Shown here piece after piece: positions 1 to 31,045 of a DNA stretch of 64,000 nucleotides; positions within the stretch are counted from its first letter, which is position 1; every line of letters begins with the position of its first letter. Source of the DNA: Sipunculus nudus (lineage: Eukaryota > Annelida > Sipuncula > Golfingiida > Sipunculidae); NCBI GenBank assembly GCA_026874595.1, contig CM049315.1:75528401-75592400 (forward strand). The letters run 5' to 3'. The translations under genes and the position numbers were made by a program. The notes below the pieces were generated by a model. It saw nothing but the letters and a program-made list of their open reading frames with translations. It made no database searches and had not been told where the DNA came from.

Positions 1-40
1 CATCGCGGAGGCTTGCATTCCTTAGAATGCAGATTTCTAA
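1..40 (+). mobile_element. 3' end of a Helitron-like element (truncated by the window edge)
   Basis: The end has a 7-bp stem hairpin (TGCATTC with GAATGCA, 4-nt loop), a 6-nt spacer and CTAA, and the next base is T. This is the arrangement of a Helitron 3' terminus (hairpin, CTRR, insertion before T). The same end recurs at 18853, 34263, 52443, 53238 and 54458. Confidence 0.6.
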
Positions 41-2497
41 TATTGTGGAATGAGTTCTTAGTAAAGTGGCGTCCGGAAACGCACTTTTGGATGTTGGAGA
101 CTGCTACCCTGCATGTAAAATTATTTCCTTATTAAAGCCGAGAGTAAATGCCACGTATTTTTTTTTTAAAGTTGGAATTGTAAATGATGCTGGCTAGATG
201 AGAACAAACATAAATATGATGATGAATTATATATTTGGAAAATCTTCTTGCTAAATGAGCGTAGAAAGCGTTAGGGATCGAGCGCGTTGGATCACCTGAG
301 AGGCTGAGAATGTGTTTCAAAGTTCAGGTTGTTTTACATTTCTCCATTTTTTGTCCGTAGCGAAATTTGAGACGAGTACCATCAGTTTGAAGTCAGGTAA
401 AATGTAATTATAAAAAAAGTAATAATATTCCATGTGTCTGTGTGTGTTTTAACAGACACGCGGCCCGAAGGACAGAGCCCTTATGTGACCATTTCGTTCT
501 TACTGTTTGTAACCTCTGTCAGTTTGTTCTTTTAGTGAGGTGCCCAATTTCTTGTTGTATGATGGTTTCTCTAGTGACTCGCCTGTACAGCAGGATTGAA
601 GATGCGAACGGATATTGCAGACAACTCCTGAAGAAATCATTCAATTTAAAATATTTCCTTTAAAAGAAGATAGAAAAACAGTCTCTCTACCGAAAATTGA
701 ACTTTAATTATAAAGTTGATAATACCATATTATTTGTCATATATGATAATATAACTGGAACTAGAATGCATTTGCTTGACATCGGGAGCTTTGGCCACTG
801 AACTGTGCCTACGTATTAAGCAGTATATTTGCCAAGACCACGAAGTACTTAAGTGAATTTAATGGTGTACCCATATTTCTTATTTGTTAACAAGCATTGC
901 TGAAACCTTATACTCAAGTCCGAGTAATTCAAACCGCAAAACCGAGAACTTGAGTAAAAAGCAAGACTCGAGTATACGTGTTCGTAGAACTGTTTTATTT
1001 TTAGAAATTTACTAATGTGGTGATTAATTATGCTTGTGACCCAATTATTCTTGCAAAGTGCCGTAATGGTATAACGAGCGTTCCAGTCCCAGCCGGGTAA
1101 AATATAATATATACTTACTGAGTGCTGCATTTAAAAATGTGTTACACGTTGCATTCCTTATCGTATACCCTCATTAAAATCTGAGAGGGTTCAGACTTTT
1201 CCCAGAGAAAATGTGAACAGACACAATGTGCAAGATGACCTTAATTATTTGTTGTCCTATAAGTATTTTTTTTCTAAAATGTCCGAGACAAAAATGTTAA
1301 AATAAAATCACTGAAAACTGTAAATATGGTAAATATGAAAATGTGATTATGATGAAGCTGGAAATCGTTTCCAGGGGCTGATGTAGGGCGCCCGGGACGC
1401 CCCCTCCCCTTCCAACTTAAAACTCTGGAAAATAGAACAATAAACGCCTAAAACCGAACAACAGAGCCCGATTTTGTATCATCATACAGATTTTTTTTTT
1501 TGGTGACGGACCAGACAACATGCGTTAGAATGTATATATATATATCTAAAACGGATAAAAACGGATAAATATATATATTTAAAAGAAATCTTAAAACTTA
1601 CCTTTTTATATTAGCTTTTGGTAGTTCTTAGAAATTAGGGTTATTAGGGTTTTCTTTTAGGAACCTTTGCTTTAGTAGGAATCTACATTTAATGTTTTAG
1701 TAAAACTGTGCTTTGTGTCTTGTAAAGCGCTTTTGATAACTATTTTGTTGAATTAGCGCTATATAAATTAAATATATTATAATATATTATATATTATAAA
1801 GATATATGAAAACCGATACAAGAAAATAAGAGAATGGAAAAGTTGAAAGGACATCCAGGAACCTGACCATTCTTTTAAACTCGTTAATTGAATGCTTCAT
1901 CTTTTCCAAGTCATGCTACAGTTTTATTTTCAAGTCCCTGACAGCTATAGATCATCATGAATATCGACTGAAAAGCTGAAACAGAATAAGTTTTTAATTA
2001 CATATCTTCATCGGAAGTCAATGTCTTTTCTCTCTTGTGTATGACTTGATACATAACGGTATATTTACATTTGCTGATAGTGCCTATGGTGAAATGTTGG
2101 CATAGCCTCCATGGTATACACTGAACGTGGGATTGTTTACATTCGTTGCTACCGAAGAACATGCCGACTCCATGTATGAATTCGACGCGTATTAATATAG
2201 TATTATTGCATATTATAATTTACCAATTTCTTTCAAATACATAGAAACTTCTTTTCATGGGATAACATGATCAGTCAATACTGTTGTATAAAATAAAACA
2301 GAACCGTACGTTTTAGAATGCACAAGTACAAATGAAAGTGTGACCTGTTCAAAGAACTATTTCGCCTTCGCATGAGCACAGGCGGTGGAGTGGTTTGAAT
2401 GTATTGCACATAATATGATCGAAAAACTGAGTGTGATCACTTTGCTACGGGTCAAGCATACAAGCACCGCCGTTTATATTTATCAAACAGCTTCAAT
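41..2497. other. Non-coding flank upstream of beta-tubulin
   Basis: No conserved coding region was found here. The open frames are short and have no recognisable domain. A degenerate element end starting with CAGGGGCTGATG lies near 1373, followed by short C/G runs. A LINE/SINE-like tail lies at 1715-1790. The tubulin promoter should lie in the last few hundred bases, but no TATA box at a suitable distance from the ATG could be identified with confidence. Confidence 0.6.
1690..1795 (+). mobile_element. Possible 3' tail of a LINE or LINE-mobilised SINE
   Basis: The stretch has TTGTAAAGCGCTTTTGATA, then TTAGCGCTATATAAAT and an AT-rich run. This AAAGCGCTTT...GCGCTATATAAAT arrangement is a familiar 3' end of LINEs and their dependent SINEs in aquatic animals. 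No coding remnant was seen upstream, so the family is not assigned. Confidence 0.4.
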
Positions 2498-22357
<19,860 letters not shown>

Positions 22358-22659
22358 CCCTTCACCTCTTTACCCCACCCCGAGACCCCCCACGACGCTA
22401 ACCACTAGTTCCAGAACACTGACGTCACAGCGTTACCACCACCATGGATCTCACCATCAATAATTACCGAAGATATTAACAGTTCTGTATAAGTCCATTT
22501 TATCTATTGATATTACCGTTTCTTTTAAATCCCCAGCTGTCTTTAAAGATGTTAGCGTTTTCTACCATCATATAGAAAAGCCCGCTGCAAAAATACACTT
22601 TTCCAACCGAAGATCAGCTCTGTTAAAATCAAATTAGCCTACAAAATATATTATCAATA

Positions 22660-22717
<58 letters not shown>

Positions 22718-22748
22718 ATTTATATATATGTATATATATATGTATATA

Positions 22749-22787
<39 letters not shown>

Positions 22788-23036
22788 TAGCCTCTCTAAA
22801 AGCCATCTGCCTATACCAAAGATAATAGCTCTTACAGTAAATTCCACTTTATTTCATTGTCGGGCTTCCATTTCGTGTATTTTATGTCAGGCAATTAAAC
22901 ATATTTTTGTCTCGTATGAATCTGCTTAAGGTTTTTTTTTTCAAAACAAGACTGTAAAACCAGAAAATGTTACAACAAATCACGTAGTAAGAATATGCTA
23001 ATTTGTCAGGATACAGATATTATCCTCACGCAGCGG
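22358..23036 (+). other. Beta-tubulin 3' flank / probable 3' UTR
   Basis: No coding sequence is seen. It includes a CT/AT microsatellite and an ATTAAA hexamer at 22894-22899, a plausible variant poly(A) signal. A canonical AATAAA occurs only at 23686, beyond a foldback element. Confidence 0.5.
22660..22784. repeat. (CT)n then (AT)n / GTATATAT microsatellite
   Basis: About 13 CT units, then AT repeats with periodic GTAT interruptions, within the probable tubulin 3' UTR. Confidence 0.9.
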
Positions 23037-23325
23037 TTATACACTGTAGTTGTCCAAGAACTCCTTCGTTGTAACCGCTTCTTTGTATAGATACTCCTGG
23101 TTCCATCACCTCTGGCTCTGTGCCAGAACCAGTGTTATTAGACCAACGAGAGCGGGGGTCGCATGTTTAAAATTTGGAGCTGAATGCATAATGCAATACC
23201 ACGTTGTCATTGGTCTGATTACAATCCTTTGCGCTGTCCCAGCCCTGGTGGTGATGAACCCAGAGGCTCTTGTTATACAATGCAGCGGTTTAAACGATGG
23301 AGATCTGTGACGACTGCATAGGGAT
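23037..23325. mobile_element. Palindromic foldback element
   Basis: The two halves are imperfect reverse complements. GTAGTTGTC..AGAACTCCTTCGTT, AACCGCT...TTGTATA, GGTTCCATCACC and TTAGACCAACG on the left correspond to ATTGGTCTGATTAC, GGTGATGAACC, TATACAATGCAGCGGTT and AACGATGGAGATCTGTGACGAC on the right. The arms are about 120-130 bp with a short centre near 23180. The open frame at 23050-23310 is a by-product. Confidence 0.65.
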
Positions 23326-24149
23326 CGTAGTTACAGAGAGTAGGAGATTTATTTCAGACAGACGTAAGATTCCGGTACACAGTGGGCATGGTATTTTGTA
23401 TAGACACAGCTGATTGAGACAAATCGGACCAGGTGTGCGTTATATTTACACACCGGGCCGGTTTCTGTACCTTAACATCCATTCTGATAAACACAGGAAG
23501 CTCCGGAACAGGGGTCGGTCTTAATGCATCTGGATCTCGTAATTTACCGACTATTCTGTTTTTGTATTACGATACAGCAAAGATATTTCCTGTTTTTTTT
23601 TAATGATTCACAATCTGTTTATTTTACCATTCCGTCCGTTTTTCTTTTATATTTTCACCTCTGTGCTCGCACTATTTGGTTACTTAATAAAACGGAGAGC
23701 GGTCACGTATGATTGTTCTATTCTACAAGCTGTTTTCTGAAGTGATATATTTCTGTGTGTCGGTTCGTCTGTCTGTATGTTTGTATTTTGGTGAACGCAT
23801 GGATCACAGTATGGTTGAGTGAAGCAATCGAAAGAGAGTATAATCATTTTTTTCTTTAAAAATATGATTAGACCATCCCCCCCCCCCCCCCCAAAAAAAA
23901 AAGAATACAAATGTAGCACCGACCTTTAGTAATTTTGCTATATTAACGCTCTTGCCTCCATTCCTTCATTAAAATAAAAATGAAAACTAGGAACCCATGG
24001 GTCTCCATGCTCTACTGAATTTGTCTATAAGGAAATGTTTATGGGCTTTTTCAAAATATGGGTCCTCTGATCAGTTTGAAGTCAACCTGTCTAGAGGAAC
24101 CGACGGACGGGGTGATTAATATAGGGCATCCGCTTATTCAAGCGAAGCC

Positions 24150-24760
24150 CTAATAAAACAAGGTTTCAGGACACAGATGAAACCACAGTCGCGAGTCTGA
24201 TAGTATCAATATTATTTGGAAGTCTCAAATAAAGCAAAAATGCATCAAAATAGAAAAAGATACAGGTTGCGCCACCAGTCTTCAAGAACTGATGAAACCA
24301 ATCATAATCAATAAACACACTGGGTTTCAGGATACTGGATAAAACAACAGCTGTGAAACTGACTTAACTGCTGTCATTTGATAGTCTCAAAAACAAAACA
24401 AAAATCGTAAAAATAAAAAAAATGTATTTTGCGCCACCAGTTTTCGGCAGCTGACAATACGAGTCATGGTCAATGTCCAAGTCAAGATTCAGGGCAATCC
24501 ATGCATTGATAATCAAGATAATGGAGGTTTTATAACAAATTTTAATTATTCTCGGGGGTAATTATGAACCCCATAGCTCGGAGGATATAGGTCGCAGTGA
24601 CCTAATTTCAAGTTTCGAAGGAGAATTTTTATTAACCTACCTGAATTTTCAGTTACAAGTTTTTATGATTAGCGGTTACGATTTGTGCCTTGCTTGCGGA
24701 CGGACAGGCGCCGGACGGACGATAGACAAAGCGTCATTCCTAAACCTCAGTTGACTATCA
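24150..24760 (+). repeat. Composite dispersed repeat J with internal 162-bp tandem duplication
   Basis: The GCGCCACCAG motif recurs at 24269 and 24431 within two copies of a unit starting GGTTTCAGGA. The 3' part carries GCGGACGGACAGGCGCCGGA followed by GACAAAGCG, a type of ending also seen near 30290 (GACGACGGACAACGCC). Related GGTGG.GCCACC motifs occur at 25993, 26126, 28688 and 29870. Confidence 0.5.
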
Positions 24761-25177
24761 GTCAGCAGGGCTGTAATCCTTCATATGAATCATAGATACT
24801 GGTTATAAATTTTATGTTGTTCAAATGCACTATTTAAAGAACTGAATCACATTTTCACACTTCCGGCAATTTTAATTAGTAAACCTACTTTTTAACCTAG
24901 CGCAAAATTTCAACCCCCCCCCCCCCCCCGAGAAATTAAATCAATAAATGAACCTGTCAGTTCCGATAAAGGCTCGGGGATGCGACGTGAAAGTACTCCG
25001 AGGACTGTACCTGGGCAAACTTTATCTGCAGGCAAAGTTTGTAGGCAAAGTGACGTATATTGGCAATGTTAGAGGGGAATGACTTTTTTGGGGGCCACGC
25101 CCAATTCATCAAGTGATAGTAGGGTTCCAAGTATTGTGTCTTGACAACCTATGTTTGTCAACACAGCGCTGAATCGT

Positions 25178-25600
25178 TCTCTCAAGGTCAAGCAAACGTA
25201 TTCCAAATCTCATTATATTATCATATAACATAATTTCCTATGAAAAAATATTAATATAGATTTTACATAAAATAAGCCCCATTCCTGGAGGAAAAACATT
25301 TTTTCTATCTATTTTTCCACTGGAAACATGAGGCTGTGTGATTTGTTCAAAAATTATTGGCACATCTATGAGCACTGTCAAATCGGCAGTGACGTCACAC
25401 ACAGGGAAATCCCCTGTGACTAAAAATTCTAGATCTCAGTAAAAGCACAGTATTTCTGCCACTGTCAGTCCCAAATTTTCAGGAGAGAATAAAAACAACA
25501 TGCATTACTAGGTCTGAGTTGTTGATAAAATTCAGTCCATGATGTCACATGTGTACCAGCCAATAAATTCAGGACAAAGTCTGGGATCTAGATGAAATCC
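25178..25600 (+). repeat. Dispersed repeat D, copy 1
   Basis: It matches 59885-60225 in the same orientation: GGTCAAGC.AACGTATT, ATCTCATTATATTAT, TTTTTCCAC, ATGAGG.TGTGTGA, CAGCCAAT and others. It has no coding capacity, and the element type is not recognised. Confidence 0.6.
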
Positions 25601-26523
25601 TGCCATCACACAACAAACAAACGCACGTGGAAAGGTTTACTTAACCTCAAGTGTACGACTCTGGTGGATCTGCACTAAAATTTGCTGGAACATTCCCTCG
25701 CCCAAGTGTCACCATTATACCAAGTTGAAAATAGTTTCAGCATCTTCCAAAGTCCCAGGTCTCTATAGTTCGGTTATGCAGAGGCCATGCTTCCGCGGGC
25801 TTCCTGGTCTGCTATGTGATCCGGCCGAAATCATAAAGGCCAATCAAATCGATCACTAGGTAAGTATGTAGTTCATAGAAATCACATAAACTGCCTCATC
25901 AAAAGGTCACATGCACCGGAAACCCAGGAACACAGACCTTTATATGATTCTCCATAACGTCTCATATCACCAGAAAAACTGATTGATTGTAGGTGGAGCC
26001 ATAAATCTTGTGTACGAGATTAAGGTATCCAAGATCTATGGACATTCAAATTACAGGCTTATTATACGTCAAACCCATTCTGAGATAAATCAAAAGGATG
26101 TTATTTACAAATATGTGATTTTAGGTGGTGCCACCTGTCATGTGTACGAGAAAGCAATCAAAGATGGATGTCTTTCGTCATATGGGGTTTCAATTGTTGG
26201 ATGCTCTATGACCCGTATTTGCATTCACTTTTTCGGCTCATATTCGGAGTTTAATTCGTGCAAAAGTGACATAATATTTTGGGCGCAGGCGAAAATTTAT
26301 AAGACTCTATAGGATTTTATAGAGCGTCCAAAAAAGGAGGGGATATGTTTCAAAAGTTGAAGGGTAATGTAAACCTGAATGATTGAATATTTAATATCAT
26401 TTTCGTGTCATTATGCTGTTGTATACCATACAATAATATTAGCAATCTTATGCAAAGTATATGAAATATAAGGGCCAGCTGTTACTTGTCAGCGCAATGT
26501 AAGATAGACAGAAAGAGAGTTAG

Positions 26524-26954
26524 AGAGATTGATAAACACGAGTATATAAGATAGAAAGATAGATAAACACAAGTATATAAAATAAAGAGATAGGTAAACA
26601 CAAGTATATAAATAAAAAGATAGATAAACACAAGTATATCAAATAAAGGGATAGATAAAGACAAGTATATCAAATAAAGGGATAGATAAAGACAAGTATA
26701 TAAAATAAAGGGATAGATAAACACAAGTATATAAAATAAAGGGATAGATAAAGACAAGTATATAAAATAAAGGGATAGATAAACACAAGTATATAAAATA
26801 AAGAGATAGATAAACACAAGTATATAAATAAAAAGATAGATAAACACAAGTATATCAAATAAAGGGATAGATAAACACATGTTTTTAAAATAGAAATATA
26901 GATAAACACAGGTATATAAAATAGAGAGATTGATAAACACATGAATATAAATAA
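26524..26954. repeat. 31-bp minisatellite, about 13-14 units
   Basis: The unit is GATAGATAAACACAAGTATA followed by TAAAATAAAGG, 31 bp in most copies and shortened to 29-30 in a few. Because 31 is not a multiple of 3, all minus-strand frames stay open and give 31-residue periodic hydrophobic reading frames that are not genes. There are no spacers between units, so it is not a CRISPR-like array. Confidence 0.9.
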
Positions 26955-28850
26955 ACTAAAATGTGACTGACCGCACGTAAGCCCAAGACGGCCCTGGATG
27001 GCGGTCTGATTTACTGGTATTAGATCGTCGGATTTAATTTTATTTTGAGCATGTTTAGCCCGAGTAAATAAAAACCGGACACGTTAATTAGGAATATAAA
27101 TAGATCCGTTAATGAACGTCAATAGGAGCTCAGGTCGTGCTTCATGCTGTGTCATCAAGTGTTAAAGCGTGTCTCCATGACAACAGAACGCCAGTCCGTA
27201 CAAATCACTTTCCGTGTTTGGTTTTCTCATTAATTAGCACACAAGGGCTAACCTGGAAATTGTAAAGTGTAACCATCGCTGAATCGTAGGAAGGCGGCAA
27301 TTAACGTTTTATGGACGCCTGATACAGACCTCCACTCAAGTGTCTACGCACGTGACGTCATCAGCAAAAATCACACGTTGTTATCGTTCTTGATGTGACT
27401 TTTGACACGCCACGCTTGCTTCCAGCTCTGTTGTACCTCAAACTCCCACATAGCCCCGCAAAGGAGACTTAATCCGCTCGGTTTTTTTAATGTTTGTCAG
27501 GGGTGGATACATGATTTTATTTTTTTTTTAATATCAGATCACATGGTCCTATTTATTCACATGGTCCTGGGTCACAAATCCGTGGACCTGAAATAAAGTA
27601 GTAAATGGTTTAGCTTGCTCTGGTTGGCTGTAGCCATTGTATTGTGTGGCCTTAAAAATCCCTTTGATTGGTTATTATTAATGTTTTGCATAATCTCAAA
27701 CAAAATTGACAGTTTCGGGCGAATATTTTTTAATCCGTGGCTAACCAAAGATGTATACGTGTTCCCTCGGAATCTTTTTGTATTCCCTCGCGATCTTTTC
27801 CTTTACCCTTGCGGGGTTTTTTTTTCTAGTTTCCTGGCGATCTTTTTCGCGTGTTCAGGTGGCATGAAGATGAAACAGAAGTATGGGTGACAGCATGTCA
27901 AATTTTATGACCAAAAGGTCATATGAGATCATGTTGGATAGAACAGATTTAATCATACTTTCGTCGATCGCGAAATGCTTGAAATGCTTTTTCACGGTCC
28001 ATCCTCTGCTCACTAACACGTGCTCTGCAAGTAGCGTTTTCAGATTTTGACGGGGTGGTCGGGGTGGTCGGGGTGGCGATTTCTAGCACAGACACTGCCC
28101 TGTTTCCTTGATTATGCATGTTATTTCAAATATATTAACTAAATATTATATATTCAGGAATTGTAGACAACACATGAAAAATGTTTTAATCAATAGAAAC
28201 CGCTATGGTTATACACCTTAAGACAGTAAATGAGTAAGGATCGAAGCTCCGAAGCTAATTATTATTATTATTATTATTATCATTTTTATTATTATTAATA
28301 TTATTATTATCAGTAGTAGTAGTACTTTATAGTAGTTATGTGTAAAACTTCAGAAGGAATAATTCTTCTCAAGTGATTTTGACCTAATTAAACACTTTTG
28401 TTAAAGTCATATGATATAAAAAAAAAACCTTTACAGACCAGTGGCTTCAAAAAATTTCTCTGAAAATGCTTGGTCAAATCCTTCATTATCAAAACAAGGC
28501 CTACAGGCCTAATGCGAACCTGTGCAATGGTTTATACACCAGGTAAAATGTTTCAAAGCTCGCCATTACTTTTCAAGTAGGCCTACATGTCTTGTATACG
28601 ACGAAGGTATCAGAGATGTATACAATTCAGGCTGATATCCCCTCATGAGAAACAAGCAGGGACATACACTGTGCAAATGTCATTGTAGGTGGCGACACCT
28701 GTCTTGAGAACGAGAAAGCCATTAAAGGCGCATAAACAGGTCAAAATATCAGGCCAATACAGCAAACTCTTGAGTTTGTTGCACTGGGCTGTCCAGGTTT
28801 AGGTGAGAAAGGCAGTTGCCCCGACTGAACTATGACAAATTGCTGGCTCA
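26955..28850. other. Intergenic, no gene recognised
   Basis: It contains CAGGGGTGGATACATG near 27499, resembling the element end at 47079; a short GGGAACGC-type repeat on the minus strand at 27750-27850, related to 31070-31160; a triplicated GGTCGGGGTG at 28050-28077; and an ATT microsatellite at 28257-28312. Confidence 0.55.
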
Positions 28851-29235
28851 AGCTACTGCACTGAGTAAACTCTTGACCTGCACCTGGCTAGACTGAGTGA
28901 AATTTTGACCTGTACATGGCTGCACTGAGTGAACTCTTGACTTGTTGCATAATCTGACACAGATGGCAGTTTGCCAGAGCTAAAATAGATCCAGACTGAC
29001 CTTTGGCGCCAAATCTGATACAGTTGGCAGTCTGCCAAAGCTATAAATAGAATGCAGCTACTGCACTTTGTGAACTCTTGATCTATACGTGGCTGTACTC
29101 TTAACCTATACTCTTAACCTGTTGCCTAATCTGATACAGTTGCCAGTCTGTCAAAACTATAAATAGATCCCGGCTGACCTTTAGCCTGTTGCCAAATCTA
29201 AAATATTTGGCAGTCTGCCAAGGTATTTAATCTGA
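28850..29235. repeat. Tandem array of about 62-bp units (TTGGCAGTCTGCCAAA)
   Basis: Four diverged units carry AATCTGATACAGTTGGCAGT, CTGCCAAAGCTATAAATAGA and a GACTGACCTTT segment, at about 28943, 29010, 29119 and 29190. The core TTGGCAG-TCTGCCAA is palindromic. Confidence 0.65.
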
Positions 29236-29269
29236 AATCTAAAGGTCTAGTGGCATGATGTAATAGATG

Positions 29270-30335
29270 CTGATAAACTGGTGCCAGGCTAGCTGTAACT
29301 GCTTCACACAGCTAACATATATGATAAAATGACTCAATTCAATCTCTATAATTCAGCCAAAAATCATTCATGTGGAACCATTAAAGAGAAGAATTATTGT
29401 GTGGATAATTATTGTAAAATATTAAACAAATTGGCTTCAGCAGAAAAACGTTTTGCAGGTTTATAACACATATAGGAAGATATAGCAAACTTACTGAGTT
29501 CAGCTTCCCGTAACTCAGCCAAAAAAATCACTGAACCAAAACTATTTGAACAAATTTGAATTATCAACACCTGAGGATAATTAATGTGTGAGATTTAAGA
29601 ATTTGGCCCAGTGGTTTTTGAGAAGAAGATCTTTTAAGCCACTGAGCGAAAAAGGGCTGTTATGGCATATGACTAAATTCTGCTTCCCATAACTTGGTCA
29701 AAAGTCACAAAAAAGAGACCATTTGAACAAACTTCAGAAAGCACTACCCTAGGATTATTTCTGTGCGATATTAAACAATTTGGCCATAGGGTTTCAGAGA
29801 AGAGGTTTTGGGTAGCCCTCAGTATGATACGGGCACTGATGACCCCCGTACAAAAAAAAAGGCCGATGCAGGTGGCGCCACCAATACCTCAATTTAAGAT
29901 ATGACTCATGTGACCAAGATTGGCATAAAATTTGGTGATGATTGCTCCAGCCGTTTCTGAGATTGTAATTTCAGTATGCATTTTTGGACAGATGACTAAG
30001 TACAACTTCCTGTAACTCGGCCAAAAGTCACCAAACTTAAACCATTCGAATAAACTTGAGAGAGATTGTTCCAGATATAATTTCTGTGAAATATTGGACA
30101 ATTTGGCTGAACAGTTTCGGAGAAGAAGATTTTTTAAAAGGGTTTTTTAGCTTTTACCCTACAAAATCTAAAAAAAGGCAGTTAGCCAAAATATAAGCAA
30201 AATCTGATAGAGTTTTTTAGATGACTTATTTTTTGCCTTAAATTTGATAATGCTAACTCCTGCAGTTTTTAAGATAGTTTGGGTTAACGTACAGACGACG
30301 GACAACGCCACACCATCGCATAAGCTCACAGGTTT
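29270..30335 (+). repeat. Array of four diverged ~160-bp units plus repeat J
   Basis: Units beginning TGACTNANTTCNNCTTCCC-like and CGTAACTCGGCCAAAAGTCA, followed by CCATTTGAACAAACTT, GGATTATTTCTGTG and TTTCAGAGAAGAAGATTTT, recur near 29330, 29490, 29665 and 29990. A GGTGGCGCCACC segment lies between the third and fourth units. The region ends with a GACGACGGACAACGCC motif similar to that of repeat J. Confidence 0.6.
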
Positions 30336-30800
30336 GCTAAAAAATGACCATAGGGTAGTGCTTTCTAAAGTCTTTTCAAATGCGTCCGGTAAAGTATTTT
30401 TGGTTGAGTTAGGGGAAGTTTAACTTGCACATTTTGCTGCATTTTTGACCGATACCCAGCCTTTGTTCCAATAAAGACGTTTTACAACATACAACATCTT
30501 CCATTGATCTAAACTTTTTCAATTGTTTTCTATTTTTCCTCTTGAACAATACCTGGTTGATACATTTGAAAATATGCATTATCAAGAAAATATGTCAAGT
30601 TTACTTTGGATAATATAGAAATATTTTGAATATGTCCAAAATATTTCAATTTATCGCTTATCTGTCAACGTTCATACGCGTTTTCTGCGTTCTCTTCCTT
30701 GCAGTCGTTGTCATTCGATTTGTTCACATGTTTTAACAGGATTTCAGAAAACGATATTTGATGGCCGCTTAAAACACTGACCTTAGCAGTTTCTGGACGT

Positions 30801-31045
30801 GGGAGATCACGTATTTGTTAGCAGAAGAAGTGTAATGGTGGCTAGAGGTAAGGACTTTTTGGTCAGGAAATTGAAAATAAAAATCTGTCATTAATGCATC
30901 TGTCCGATTTCCGTATTTGTTAGCAGAAGGGAGACCACGTATTTGTTAGCAGAATAAGCTTAATGATTGCTAGAGGTATGGCCTTTTTGGTCAGGAAATT
31001 GAAAAAAAAAATCTGTCATCAATGCATCTGTCCGATCTTCCGTAC
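30801..31045. repeat. 128-bp tandem duplication
   Basis: A block beginning GGGAGATCACGTATTTGTTA and containing TTTTTGGTCAGGAAATTGAA recurs at 30929 with few differences, ending TGCATCTGTCCGAT. Confidence 0.8.

Larger units (their letters stand above)
23326..26523. other. Intergenic region made of dispersed repeats
   Basis: No gene was recognised. A poly-C run lies at 23879-23892 and another at 24914-24929. Composite repeats J (24150-24760, 25985-26160) and D (25178-25600) account for much of the remainder. Confidence 0.6.

Noticed and set aside
23686-23691. AATAAA as the tubulin poly(A) signal
   Set aside because: It is 1.3 kb past the stop and beyond a foldback element; possible, but the nearer ATTAAA at 22894 is equally plausible, so no firm call is made.
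26190-26290. Seventh Helitron-like copy
   Set aside because: A short stretch (TTTGCATTC...TTCGG.TCATATT) resembles the family body, but the hairpin and CTAG end are absent and the flanking sequence belongs to repeat J.
26482-26942. 152- and 90-residue minus-strand frames rich in Leu, Tyr and Ile
   Set aside because: They are translations of the 31-bp minisatellite; the unit has no antisense stop, so the frames stay open by chance.
26524-26954. CRISPR-like array
   Set aside because: Units are directly adjacent without unique spacers, and the DNA is from an animal genome.
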